A stretch of DNA of 62,449 nucleotides from Halorubrum aquaticum. Its GTDB lineage: Archaea > Halobacteriota > Halobacteria > Halobacteriales > Haloferacaceae. Where the stretch lies: contig NZ_FOPZ01000021.1 of assembly GCF_900113615.1 (NCBI RefSeq), positions 1 to 62,449 of the forward strand, in the 5' to 3' direction. This document shows positions 20,009-28,260 of the stretch, one piece after another; within the stretch, counting starts at the first letter, position 1, and each line of letters starts with the position of its first letter. Both the position numbers and the translations under genes were made by a program. The notes under the pieces were generated by a model, which searched no databases, had not been told where the DNA came from, and saw nothing but the letters and a program-made list of their open reading frames with translations.

Positions 20009-21119
20009 CGGATCCGCCCTCCTCACCCTCGTCCTCTCTCCCGTCGTCGTCCTCTCCCCCGTCGTCGTCCTCGGCGCGTTCATTCGTCTCTCCGTCGACC
20101 TCCACCGAGTAGTCCAGTCCGCCGGTGAGACCCTCGGTGTACTCGAGACAGGCGGCCGCCCGCTCGGTCTCGAGCGTCGCCGCCTCGCCGTTTTCCGGGT
20201 CGACGAGTGCGGGATCGGTCCGGGTACACGCCTCCTCGGCGAAGGGACATCGCGGGTGGAAGCGACACCCCGAGGGCACGTCGATCAGGTCCGGCATCGT
20301 CCCCGGGATCGTCTGGAGCCGGTCGCGGTCGTCGCCGACGTGCGGGATCGCGCTCATCAACCCCGCCGTGTACGGGTGTTTGGGGTCGTAGTACAGCTCC
20401 TCGATCGGCGCCCGCTCGACGGCCTCGCCCGCGTACATCACCATCGCCCGGTCACACGTCCCGGCGATCACGCCGAGGTCGTGGGTGATGAGCTGGACCG
20501 CGACGTCGAACTCGTCGGCCAGGTCGGCGAGCAGGTCGAGGACCCGCGCCTCGACGGTGACGTCGAGGGCGGTCGTCGGCTCGTCGGCGACGATCAGGTC
20601 GGGCTCACACGACAGCGCCATCGCGACGGTCGCCCGCTGGCACATCCCGCCGGAGAACTCGTGCGGGTAGTCCGAGTACCGCGTCCCGGCCTCGGGGATC
20701 CCGACGCGGTCGAGCAGCCGGACCGCCCGGTCGCGAGCGGCGGCGGGGTCGTACCCCATGTGGTGTTCGATCGTCTCGGCGATCTGCTCGCCGACGGTGT
20801 AGACGGGGTTCAACGCGGCGCGGGCGTCCTGAAAGACCATCGCGATCTCGTCGCCGCGGACCGAGCGGAGCTCGGCGTCGGTCATGGAGCGGAGGTCCTC
20901 GCCCTTAAACCGGACCTCGCCGCGCTCGATCCGGCCGGGGTCGTCGATCAGCCCGAGCACCGACAGCGCGGCCACGCTCTTTCCCGCCCCGCTCTCCCCG
21001 ACGACGCCGAACGTCTCGCCGGCCTCGATCCGGTAGGAGAGGCCGTCGACGGCGGTCACGACGCCCTCCTCGGTGTAGAACCGGACCGTCAGGTCCTCGA
21101 CCTCGAGGAGGGCCGTCAT
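20001..21119 (-). CDS. dppD: Dipeptide/oligopeptide ABC transporter ATPase, DppD/OppD type
   Basis: 372 residues. Walker [10 protein letters not shown]-loop [13 protein letters not shown], signature [15 protein letters not shown], Walker [13 protein letters not shown] and H-loop [10 protein letters not shown] are present. [17 protein letters not shown] and the later AACLEY form the Cys-containing oligopeptide domain. The tail is an Asp/Glu/Gly-rich run encoded by short repeats (around 20028-20080). It pairs with the DppF-type subunit to make a heterodimeric ATPase. The ATG overlaps the permease stop by 4 nt. Confidence 0.93.
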   Translation of the reverse strand: MTALLEVEDLTVRFYTEEGVVTAVDGLSYRIEAGETFGVVGESGAGKSVAALSVLGLIDDPGRIERGEVRFKGEDLRSMTDAELRSVRGDEIAMVFQDARAALNPVYTVGEQIAETIEHHMGYDPAAARDRAVRLLDRVGIPEAGTRYSDYPHEFSGGMCQRATVAMALSCEPDLIVADEPTTALDVTVEARVLDLLADLADEFDVAVQLITHDLGVIAGTCDRAMVMYAGEAVERAPIEELYYDPKHPYTAGLMSAIPHVGDDRDRLQTIPGTMPDLIDVPSGCRFHPRCPFAEEACTRTDPALVDPENGEAATLETERAAACLEYTEGLTGGLDYSVEVDGETNERAEDDDGGEDDDGREDEGEEGGSDE

Positions 21120-22279
21120 CGGTCGTCACCTCTCTCCCTGCCGTCTCCCCGGTCCTCGCGGCCGCCACGACCACCGCGACCCACGCCGGTCTCGCGGGCG
21201 TCGAGGGCGTCGTTTACGCCGTCGCCGATCACGTTCATCGCCAGCACGAAGACGAAGATCGCCCCACCGGGGTACACCGTCGCCCACCACGGGATCTCCC
21301 CGCCCGGCCCCTGGATCAGCGTCTCGCGGGTCGCGTCGAGCATCGTGCCCCACTCGGCGGTGCTCGGGTCCATCCCGAGCCCGAGGAAGCCGAGGGCGGC
21401 GACGCCGATCACGACGCTGCCGACGTCCAGCGACGCCAACACGACGAGCGGCGACAGCGCGTTCGGCGCGACGTGTCTGCGGATCACGGTACGGTCGCGC
21501 GCGCCGATCACCTTCGCCGCCAGCACGTACTCGCGTTCCGCGATCGACAACACCTCCCCGCGGACGAGCCGGGCGTACCCGGCCCACCCGAAGAGGCTGA
21601 ACGCGGCCACCAGCTGCCAGTAGCCGCCCCCGAGGGTGGCGACGACGGCGAGCGCCAACACGAGCCCGGGGAACGCGAAGACCACGTCGACGACCCGCAT
21701 CATGACCTCGTCGACGACGCCGCCGTAGTAGCCCGATATCGCGCCGTATACCAGCCCGAACGACGCGGTCAGCCCGACGACGACGAACCCGATCGAGATG
21801 CTGTATCGCCCGCCGACGAGGACCCGAGAGAACAGGTCGCGCCCGGCGCCGTCGACGCCCATCGGGAACCGCGGCGACGGCGGGTCGTACGGGCTCACGC
21901 TCGGGTCGACCGAGAGGTAGAGGATCGTCGTCGGGTCGTAGGGAGCGAGCGCGAACGGCTGGACGACAACGCCGGCGACCTCGACGGGACGCGCGAGAAG
22001 CGAGACGAGCGCCATCGCGGCGACGACCGCGAGCGCGGCCATCGCCGATCGGTTTCGCCGAAACCGGCGGAGCCCGCGTCGCCATCGGTCGTCGGCCCCA
22101 CCGTTCGTCCCGTCGGTCCCGCCGTCCGCCCCGTCGCGCTCGCTCCACGCCGAGAGCGGGTCACGGTCGCGGACGCGGTCCGCGTCGAACCCCGTGACCC
22201 GGATCCGACCCCGCTCGTCGGTTCGGCGGCGCGTTCGGAGTTCCTCCGAGTCGGTTCCGCGCTCTCCGTCCTCAGTCAT
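21116..22279 (-). CDS. dppC: Dipeptide/oligopeptide ABC transporter permease, DppC type
   Basis: 387 residues, about six membrane helices. A long charged N-terminal extension (residues 1-65, rich in Arg, Asp and Gly) precedes the first helix (SAMAALAVVAAMALVSLLA). The MGVDGAGRDLFSRVLVGGRYS segment and the EAA-type coupling loop (REYVLAAKVIGARDRTVIRRH) are standard for DppC/OppC. The C-terminus is another charged Gly/Arg-rich tail. It overlaps both neighbours, indicating a tightly coupled operon. Confidence 0.92.
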   Translation of the reverse strand: MTEDGERGTDSEELRTRRRTDERGRIRVTGFDADRVRDRDPLSAWSERDGADGGTDGTNGGADDRWRRGLRRFRRNRSAMAALAVVAAMALVSLLARPVEVAGVVVQPFALAPYDPTTILYLSVDPSVSPYDPPSPRFPMGVDGAGRDLFSRVLVGGRYSISIGFVVVGLTASFGLVYGAISGYYGGVVDEVMMRVVDVVFAFPGLVLALAVVATLGGGYWQLVAAFSLFGWAGYARLVRGEVLSIAEREYVLAAKVIGARDRTVIRRHVAPNALSPLVVLASLDVGSVVIGVAALGFLGLGMDPSTAEWGTMLDATRETLIQGPGGEIPWWATVYPGGAIFVFVLAMNVIGDGVNDALDARETGVGRGGRGGREDRGDGRERGDDR

Positions 22280-23228
22280 ATCTGATCCTCGGGTCGAACA
22301 CGGCGTACAGGACGTCCGCGAGGAAGTTCGCGAGCACGACGGCGACGGCGGTCACGAGCGTGATCGCCATCACGACGTCGATCTCCCGTCGGTCGATCGC
22401 CCGAACGAACTCCGAGCCGAGCCCCGGCCAGTTGAACACGCTCTCGACGACGACGGAGCCGGCGACGATGCCGGCGGTCAGCGTGGCCGCGAGCGTGACC
22501 ACGGAGACGAGCGAGTTCCGCAGGACGTGTTTGAAGACGACCGTGCGCTCGGGCAACCCCCTCGCGCGCGCGGCGGTGACGTACTCCTCGTTCAGCTCCT
22601 CGGCCATCGACGTCCGCATCACGCGCATGAGGCTCGCGGCCGCCGCGGTCCCGATCGTCACCCCCGGCAGGAGGAGGTACCGAAGCGTCTCCGGATGGTA
22701 CAGCGGCAGCCGCGAGGGCGGCAACACCGGGAACACACCGAGGTACAGCGAGAAGACGAGGATCAAAAGCAGGCCGAGCCAGAAGTTCGGGATCGAGACT
22801 CCGGACAGCGCCAGCACGCGGCTCGCGACGTCGCCGAGGTTCCCCTTGTTCACCGCCGCGTAGATCCCCGCCGGAACCGCGATCGCGATCGCGAAGACCC
22901 AGCCGAACAGCCCCAGGACGAGCGTTTCGGGGAGCCGCCGCCACACGATCGCCGAAACCGCCCGGCCCGTCCGGAACTCGCGACCGAAGTCGCCGACGAG
23001 GACGTTCGAGAGCCACGCGAGGTACTGTCTCCACACCGGTCCCGAGAGCCCCCACCGCTCTCGAAGCCGCGCCTCCTCGGCGGCGCTCACGTCCGGGTTC
23101 AACGCGACCAGCCGTGAGACGGGGTCGCCGGGCGTCAGATGGAACAGCCCGAAGGTGACCACCGACACGCCGAGCAGGACCGGGACCACGGAGAGCGCGC
23201 GCCGGAGGACGAACCGTCTGAGACTCAT
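22272..23228 (-). CDS. dppB: Dipeptide/oligopeptide ABC transporter permease, DppB type
   Basis: 318 residues, six membrane helices. The start FVLRRALSVVPVLLGVSVVTF and HLTPGDPV are DppB/OppB signatures; the EAA loop reads NEEYVTAARARGLPERTVVFKH near residue 205. It forms the translocation channel with the DppC-type subunit. The gene begins 19 bp after the stop of the substrate-binding lipoprotein gene and overlaps dppC by 8 nt. Confidence 0.93.
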   Translation of the reverse strand: MSLRRFVLRRALSVVPVLLGVSVVTFGLFHLTPGDPVSRLVALNPDVSAAEEARLRERWGLSGPVWRQYLAWLSNVLVGDFGREFRTGRAVSAIVWRRLPETLVLGLFGWVFAIAIAVPAGIYAAVNKGNLGDVASRVLALSGVSIPNFWLGLLLILVFSLYLGVFPVLPPSRLPLYHPETLRYLLLPGVTIGTAAAASLMRVMRTSMAEELNEEYVTAARARGLPERTVVFKHVLRNSLVSVVTLAATLTAGIVAGSVVVESVFNWPGLGSEFVRAIDRREIDVVMAITLVTAVAVVLANFLADVLYAVFDPRIRYD

Positions 23229-23247
23229 CGTCGGGCGGGCTCCGTAC

Positions 23248-25233
23248 TCACGACGACCCGTCGTACTCGGCGGCGATCTCCTCGAGCAACTCCTCCGCGC
23301 GCTCGACGTCGTACTCGTTCAGCGGTCGGACCGCCTCCTCGAGCGCGTCGTAGTCGGCCGTCCCCGCTCCGCGCGCGATCCGCGGGATCGGCGTCCAGGC
23401 CGGCTCCGCCCACCCGTTCAACACGTTGTCGACGATCCGCCGGCGGGGGATCAGGTGGTTGACCGCCTCCCGGAGTCGGGGGTCGTCCCACGGCTCGACG
23501 TTCACCGGGTACTGGAGGTAGTCGTATCCGCCGGCCTCGACGGCGTGGACGAGGAAGCCGTCGTCGTCGTCGAAGTCCTCGAGCGTCCCGCTCGCGACGT
23601 CGTAGGTGAGGTCGACCTCGCCGTTCCGGAGCGCGCCCGTCCGCGTCGCGTCGTCGGGGACGACCTCCACCTCGACGGCGTCGATGACGGGGCCGTCCGG
23701 GAACGAGTCGGGGCCGTCGAACCACTCGAACGCCTCGGCGACCCCCCGCGTTTCGACCCAGTAGTCGTCGAACCTCGAGACCTCGAGGTACTCCTCGTCG
23801 ACGAACTCGTCGAACGCGTACGGGCCCGTCCCGACCGGCGTGACTCCCTCTCGCGGGTCGATGCCGCCCTTCTCGACGTCGCCGATCTGGTCCGCGCTGA
23901 GGACGTAGATCCCCGGTAGTTCGCGCTCCGCCTCCGCGTCGGGGACCTGCGCGTACACGTCGACGACGTACTCGTCCACCGCGACGGCGGCGAGCACGGA
24001 GTCGAACGTCTGCGGGGCGGTCGCCGAGTTCTCGTAGTACTCGTAGCTCGCGACGACGTCCGCGGCGGTCAGCTCGCTCCCGTCGTGGAACTCGACTCCC
24101 TCCTGGAGTTCGTAGCGGAACCACATCCCGTACGTTCCGTCCGTGGCGGCCTCGCGGGCGTCCTCGGGCAGCAGGACGCGGACCTCCTCGTCCGCGGCGG
24201 GGTCGTCGGCGGGGTGTCGCACGATCACCTGCTCGTCGACGTCGACCGCGCCCTCCTCCGTGGTTCCCACGGAGCGCATGTACCCTTCGTAGGCCGCACG
24301 GTCGACGTCGCGGACGTCGCGAAGCTCGTAGCGCTCGGCGAGCCACGGGTAGACGTTTCCCTCGGCGTCGTTGACGACGAGCCCCTCGAAGAGGAGGTTC
24401 TGTAGCATCGTCGACGTCGTGTCGCTGCTGTGGGGCGGGTCGAACGAGTCGGGATTCGTCGAGACCGCACCCGTCAGCGTCCCGCCCGCTACGAGCTCGT
24501 CGAGTTCGGAGCTCCCGGCCCGCCGCTCCCGGTCGATCCAGGCGACCTGCTCGTCCTGCGGGGAGTACAGGGCGTAGCCGAACAGCCCCTCCTGAAACGG
24601 CCACATCCCGAACCCGTGGACGTCAGCGTTGGTCGCGGCGGTCTCCACGCCGAAGTGGGTGAAGGAGGTGTACCGCTCCTCGGCGAGCGTCCGCCAGATC
24701 TCGTCGTACGTCTCCGCGCGGAGCTGCGGGTCCTCGACCACCTCGATCCCGTACCGGGCGGAGTCGAGCAGCTCGTCGAGTTCGGGGTCGTCGATCCCGG
24801 TCAGGTTACAGCACGCGCCGACGTTCGCCGAGTTGTGGATCGTGTTACAGAAGCTGTGCGGGTTGAAGGTACCGGAGAGGCCGATGGCGGGGAGATACCC
24901 GTTGTTCTGATATCCCGGGTTGATCACCCGATCGAGGTACGTGCCCCACTCGTAGGTGTCGACTTCCGTCTCGAAGTAGCCGGTCTGCTGGAGCGACTCC
25001 GCGATGAGCTCGACCATCCGGATGCGCTCGTCCGTCCCGCCGGTCTCGAGACGCACGGAGAGGGGAAAGAGGCCGCCGTCACCCGGATCGGAGCCGGCGG
25101 ACCCCGAGGGTTCGGTGGCCCCCTGACCACCGCACCCGGCGAACCCGGCGGTCCCCGCGGCCCCGATCGTCGCGAGGAGGTTCCGCCGGTCGAGACGCCG
25201 ACTCCCGTCGGCGGCTTCGTGTCGATTTGCCAT
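23248..25233 (-). CDS. ABC transporter substrate-binding lipoprotein (SBP_bac_5 type) with circularly permuted lobes
   Basis: 661 residues. DRRN near 15-18 and GFAGC with Cys34 make a Tat-lipoprotein signal. Residues 55-224 then match the C-terminal part of DppA-type binding proteins, including TYEWGTYLDR (compare E. coli DppA TYEWGEYLKR), FNPHSFCNTIHNSANVG and DDPELDELLDSAR. Only from about residue 250 does the normal mature N-terminus appear: GGTLTGAVSTNPDSFDP, YPWLAERYEL, FHDGSELTAADVVASYEYY, GTGPYAFDEF. The protein stops at VERAEELLEEIAAEYDGSS, exactly where a canonical family member would continue into the moved segment. The frame is open throughout. It heads the transporter operon. Confidence 0.88.
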   Translation of the reverse strand: MANRHEAADGSRRLDRRNLLATIGAAGTAGFAGCGGQGATEPSGSAGSDPGDGGLFPLSVRLETGGTDERIRMVELIAESLQQTGYFETEVDTYEWGTYLDRVINPGYQNNGYLPAIGLSGTFNPHSFCNTIHNSANVGACCNLTGIDDPELDELLDSARYGIEVVEDPQLRAETYDEIWRTLAEERYTSFTHFGVETAATNADVHGFGMWPFQEGLFGYALYSPQDEQVAWIDRERRAGSSELDELVAGGTLTGAVSTNPDSFDPPHSSDTTSTMLQNLLFEGLVVNDAEGNVYPWLAERYELRDVRDVDRAAYEGYMRSVGTTEEGAVDVDEQVIVRHPADDPAADEEVRVLLPEDAREAATDGTYGMWFRYELQEGVEFHDGSELTAADVVASYEYYENSATAPQTFDSVLAAVAVDEYVVDVYAQVPDAEAERELPGIYVLSADQIGDVEKGGIDPREGVTPVGTGPYAFDEFVDEEYLEVSRFDDYWVETRGVAEAFEWFDGPDSFPDGPVIDAVEVEVVPDDATRTGALRNGEVDLTYDVASGTLEDFDDDDGFLVHAVEAGGYDYLQYPVNVEPWDDPRLREAVNHLIPRRRIVDNVLNGWAEPAWTPIPRIARGAGTADYDALEEAVRPLNEYDVERAEELLEEIAAEYDGSS

Positions 25234-25255
25234 GCCGTGAAAAATTCCCCGCCGG

Positions 25256-25262
25256 TATAATA
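25256..25262 (-). promoter_or_regulatory. TATA box of the dipeptide-type transporter operon
   Basis: TATTATA on the minus strand, centred 26 bp upstream of the ATG at 25233, the expected geometry for a leaderless operon start. It also supports that ATG. Confidence 0.7.
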
Positions 25263-25300
25263 TGTTACGGAGGGGTGCCCGTTCGCCGACTGCTCGTTCC

Positions 25301-25356
25301 CGGCGAAACGACACCGCTTCCGGCGAGACGACACGGCTTCCAGCAAGATGACACGT
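25301..25356. repeat. Imperfect 20-bp tandem repeat, 2.8 copies, upstream of the transporter operon
   Basis: Units at 25301-25320 and 25321-25340 differ at two positions; a degenerate third runs to about 25356. Each carries CGRCGARACGACAC-like sequence. It lies 40-95 bp upstream of the TATA box, a plausible site for a regulator. Confidence 0.6.
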
Positions 25357-25379
25357 CCGCGGTGCGGACCGCCACCCGC

Positions 25380-26171
25380 TCAGACCCGGTCGGCGATGTA
25401 GCGGTCGATCCGGTCCACGAGATCGGGCCGGAACGTCCAGAACCCGTCCCAGACGTTCGGTTCGTCCTCGAGTGCGACGAGCGCGGCGTGATCCCCGTTT
25501 CCGCCGTTCGGTCCGTTCCGGGCGTCGGCTCCATCCGGCGGCGTGAAGACCACGAACCACGACCGGCGGTAGGGGTACGACGAACCCGTGTGGACCGTCA
25601 CCGGAAGCGTCTCCGTGGGGTCGGCGTCGCCCACGCCGTAGACGTGGACGTCGACGCCGTTTCGCGCGACCGACTCGTACACCTCGTAGGTTCCCCGCTC
25701 GTCTCTGAGTCTGGAGAGCCGCTGGAACGACGCCCGTAGCGTCCCGCCGCCGGTCTCGTTCGCGATCCGCTCTATCACCCGCGAGATGACGATCAAGAGC
25801 AGCTTCTCCTTGTTGGATTCGGGGAACCCCCGTACCCTGAACGGCACCTCGTCGAGCCCGCGCAGCACGTCCGGCAGCTCGACCTCGTCGAGGTCGATCG
25901 CACCGGTCTTGTACAGGTCCGAGTTGATCAGGAGGATCGACTCCAGGAGGTCCTCGAGCGTCGAGTGGGCGAGTACCTCGCCGTCCTCGACCAGCGCGAC
26001 CACGTCCGCGTCGCCGTCGGGGACCTCCTCGTCGCGTATCGACACGGGCTGTCCCTCGAGCAACGAGTCGAGCAGGTTCCGGACGGGATCCGGCGACGAC
26101 CGGTTGAGCACGACGAGGGACCGATCCGGGGCCTCGATCTCCTCGAAGAACGCGCGCAACGAGTCTGCCAT
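25380..26171 (-). CDS. DICT sensory domain protein
   Basis: 263 residues, soluble. SLRAFFEEIEAPDRSLVVLNRSSPDPVRNLLDS at the N-terminus and the central LLIVISRVIERIAN and YEVYESVARNGVDVHVYG segments match haloarchaeal DICT-domain proteins, a sensory fold found with light- and redox-signalling proteins. The C-terminus (SWFVVFTPPDG, ALVALEDEPNVWDGFWTF) is typical for the standalone version. No output domain is attached, so it probably signals through a partner. Start at ATG 26171. Confidence 0.82.
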   Translation of the reverse strand: MADSLRAFFEEIEAPDRSLVVLNRSSPDPVRNLLDSLLEGQPVSIRDEEVPDGDADVVALVEDGEVLAHSTLEDLLESILLINSDLYKTGAIDLDEVELPDVLRGLDEVPFRVRGFPESNKEKLLLIVISRVIERIANETGGGTLRASFQRLSRLRDERGTYEVYESVARNGVDVHVYGVGDADPTETLPVTVHTGSSYPYRRSWFVVFTPPDGADARNGPNGGNGDHAALVALEDEPNVWDGFWTFRPDLVDRIDRYIADRV

Positions 26172-26340
26172 GGTCCGTCTTCCCGTTGGAGCCGGGAAGA
26201 CCTTGAGTGTGGCTCCTCGTGCCCGAAACGGAGACGGTGGATTCTGCCGCGTTTCCGTGAGGTTCCCGGTCGTCGTCAGCGGTGTACGCGCCGCCACGGC
26301 GAGGAGACGATCTCTCGAGCTCGTCGAGTATCCGTCTTGG

Positions 26341-26517
26341 TCGGCGGGGGACGGTCCGTCCCTCGCGGACGTCCTCCTCGGCTTCGAGCGGGGCGACGAG
26401 TTCGTCGCGGTCGAACGCCGGGAACTCGACGAGGTCCCGAAGCGTGTACCGGATGAACTCGCTCCGACCGTTGAACCCGCGGCCCTGCCACGTGTCGTCT
26501 ATCCGTTCGAGGAACGT
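26341..26517 (-). pseudogene. Remnant of a ribbon-helix-helix (CopG-type) regulator
   Basis: On the minus strand the frame reads TFLERIDDTWQGRGFNGRS then EFIRYTLRDLVEFPAFDRDE, the helix-turn-helix-like core of RHH repressors, and continues EEDVREGRTVP. An in-frame TAG at 26518-26520 removes the N-terminal beta strand and any start codon. After the core the sequence degenerates without a proper end. It is therefore a decayed gene or internal fragment. The surrounding region 26172-26681 contains no other gene I can support. Confidence 0.6.
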
Positions 26518-26626
26518 CTATCCCGCCGCTGTCCGTGAATCAGTTCGTGTGTCCTGATAGTTCAGCGGATCGCAAGACGGCGTCGGGGTGCCCGTGTAGT
26601 AATAGGGCGCGTTCTTGAGTACCATT

Positions 26627-26667
26627 GGTTTCTCTCATAAGAACAGCGTAAAATGGGGAGAGAAACC
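26627..26667. repeat. 10-bp perfect inverted repeat downstream of tRNA-Thr
   Basis: GGTTTCTCTC at 26627-26636 pairs with GAGAGAAACC at 26658-26667 around a 21-nt AT-richer loop. It sits 15 bp beyond the 3' end of the minus-strand tRNA-Thr, so a processing or termination hairpin, or a mobile-element end, is possible. Confidence 0.5.
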
Positions 26668-26681
26668 GTGTAACCCCGCTA

Positions 26682-26753
26682 AGCCTAGGCCGAGATTTGA
26701 ACTCGGGGTCTCGTCCTTACCAAGGACGCGCTTTACCGCTAAGCTACCCAGGC
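26682..26753 (-). tRNA. tRNA-Thr (anticodon GGT)
   Basis: 72 nt. The acceptor stem GCCTGGG pairs with CCTAGGC (one G-T pair). The anticodon stem GTCC/GGAC encloses the loop TTGGTAA, giving anticodon GGT. The T-arm has TTCAAAT. There is no intron and no encoded CCA. Confidence 0.93.
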
Positions 26754-26825
26754 GCGTATCAGTCGTTGACCGGAGTCGACTTTATGGGTTTCGATCCGGA
26801 CCGTCCGTCGTCGTCGGGTTCCACG

Positions 26826-27491
26826 CTACCGGTCGGTCGCGCTGACGGCCCGGTCGGAGATGTCGGCGATGCGGTCGGCGGTCGTCTCGGGTAGCGCGCG
26901 TCCCGGCGGCGGGAACTCCCGGTCGCAGTCGGCGGCGAGTTCCCGGGCGTACTCGAGCAGCTCCGCCGGCGGGTCCCCGCCCACCGCCGTCGTGCCCGCG
27001 ACGACCGCGAGTTCGAGCGCGTCGACCTCCAGGTTCCGGTCGAGCGCCGTCGCCTCGGCGGGGTCGAGCCCCTCCGCCTCGCGTCGGGTCTGATCGCGGC
27101 CGAACGCCCGCACGACCTCGACGGCGGCGGCCGCCGCGCCGGTGTGCGCGAGAAGGGAGAACCCGCGGGAGACGAGCACGTCGGCGGCGAGGACGTCCAT
27201 GTCGGCGTCGATGTCGGTCTCGTGGGTCGCGGCGGTCTCCCACGGCTCCTCGTGTGCGAGCCACCGGGTGAGCCGGAGCCCCTCGTAGATGAGCTGGACG
27301 CCGGCGGCCCGGTCGACCACCTCCTCGAGGTCGACCTCGGGGTCGAGCGCGCGGGCGGTGACGAGCGAGAGGACGCCCGGGGTTACCGCGGCGTCGGCGA
27401 GTCGGTCGTCGAGGGTCTCACGGAGGCGTTCGGGCTCGACGTTCGCGAGCGCCTCGCGTGCGGCGTCACGCGCCCGCGCGACATCGTCCAT
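26826..27491 (-). CDS. Haloarchaeal helical protein of unknown function
   Basis: 221 residues, almost entirely helical and acidic, with no membrane segment. DLEEVVDRAAGVQLIYEGLRLTR, THETDIDADMDVLAADVLVSRGFSLL and EVVRAFGRDQTRREAE recall the overall layout of trans-prenyltransferase-like all-helical proteins, including Asp-containing turns. The DDxxD motifs of active prenyl synthases are not intact, so enzymatic function is doubtful. Start at ATG 27491. It lies between tRNA-Thr and tRNA-Gly. Confidence 0.72.
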   Translation of the reverse strand: MDDVARARDAAREALANVEPERLRETLDDRLADAAVTPGVLSLVTARALDPEVDLEEVVDRAAGVQLIYEGLRLTRWLAHEEPWETAATHETDIDADMDVLAADVLVSRGFSLLAHTGAAAAAVEVVRAFGRDQTRREAEGLDPAEATALDRNLEVDALELAVVAGTTAVGGDPPAELLEYARELAADCDREFPPPGRALPETTADRIADISDRAVSATDR

Positions 27492-27658
27492 TACCGATCC
27501 GTTCGGCAGGCAAGGGCAAAGACCTTTGGAAACCGCCCACGCGACGGCGACGATCCGGGCCACGACCCGGCCGATCGACCGGCCAGCATCGCGATGGATC
27601 TCCCCGATCTCCGTGACTCGAGACGGCGATCGGACCGCCGCCGTCCCGATGTGACAGA

Positions 27659-27666
27659 TTTAAATA
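27659..27666 (+). promoter_or_regulatory. TATA box of tRNA-Gly
   Basis: TTTAAATA, a near-consensus archaeal TATA element, centred about 36 bp before the mature 5' end of tRNA-Gly, in otherwise GC-rich sequence. Confidence 0.75.
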
Positions 27667-27697
27667 TCCGACCCGACCATCCTCGAATGCGAAGCAC

Positions 27698-27768
27698 GCA
27701 CCGGTAGTGTAGTGGTATCACGCAACCTTGCCATGGTTGCAACCCGAGTTCAAATCTCGGCCGGTGCA
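27698..27768 (+). tRNA. tRNA-Gly (anticodon GCC)
   Basis: 71 nt. The acceptor stem GCACCGG pairs with CCGGTGC; the anticodon stem CAACC/GGTTG holds TTGCCAT, anticodon GCC; the T-arm is GAG-TTCAAAT-CTC. There is no intron and no encoded CCA. The last 14 nt plus one flanking base recur 73 bp downstream. Confidence 0.94.
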
Positions 27769-27799
27769 TCTTCTCGCTGCGCTCGAAGCTCCACCGGCC

Positions 27800-28142
27800 T
27801 GACTCCCGCTCGTTTCACTCGCGGGAGTCTCGGCCGGTGCATTTCTCGAACGTAGTGAGAGAGATCACCGAGTGATTTGAACTCGGAAAGACGCAGCCCG
27901 CGCAGCGAACAGCGATGGACCGCAGGTCCTTCGCTACTCGTGCCCCGCCGGGGCACTCGGAGGCGCAGGGCGAGAGCGAAGCTCTCGCTTGAAGCCGGCG
28001 GCTCCGCCGCCGGCGACAGCGAGGCGCTACGCGCCTCTGGCAGCCGGCGCAAAGCGCCGGCGACGCCACCACGATCGCTCGCTCCGTCGCCTGTCTCGAC
28101 GGGGCCTCTCGTCGGTGTACTCCCTTCGACCGGTGCGTTTCG
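27800..28142. repeat. Hairpin cluster and duplicated tRNA-Gly 3' end
   Basis: This is the roughly 490-bp gap before the PiT gene; I see no gene in it. A 9-bp perfect stem GACTCCCGC/GCGGGAGTC spans 27801-27829. TCTCGGCCGGTGCAT, identical to the tRNA-Gly 3' end, lies at 27828-27842. From 27961 to 28075 come successive perfect hairpins: CGAGAGC/GCTCTCG, GCCGGCGG/CCGCCGGC, GAGGCG/CGCCTC, GCCGGCGC/GCGCCGGC. This cluster is the inverted counterpart of 15541-15640 in repeat copy A, but the shared CCTCCCCAGCC box is absent. Confidence 0.75.
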
Positions 28143-28260
28143 TTGACTGACATCGACGACCGAGTACGGGCCGTCTCGCGGCCGTGTCCGCGCCGTTTCG
28201 GCGGCGTATGTTTCCGGAAAACGGACGGCTTAACCGTGAGAGTACACTCCGATCGGGTAT

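Noticed and set aside
23248-25560. Fusion of two partial binding proteins by frameshift or gene decay
   Set aside because: The reading frame is uninterrupted, each lobe segment is present once, and the signal peptide and stop are in place; circular permutation explains it better.
26276-26491. Arg-rich minus ORF over the RHH remnant
   Set aside because: Out of frame with the recognisable RHH core; composition typical of GC-rich shadows.
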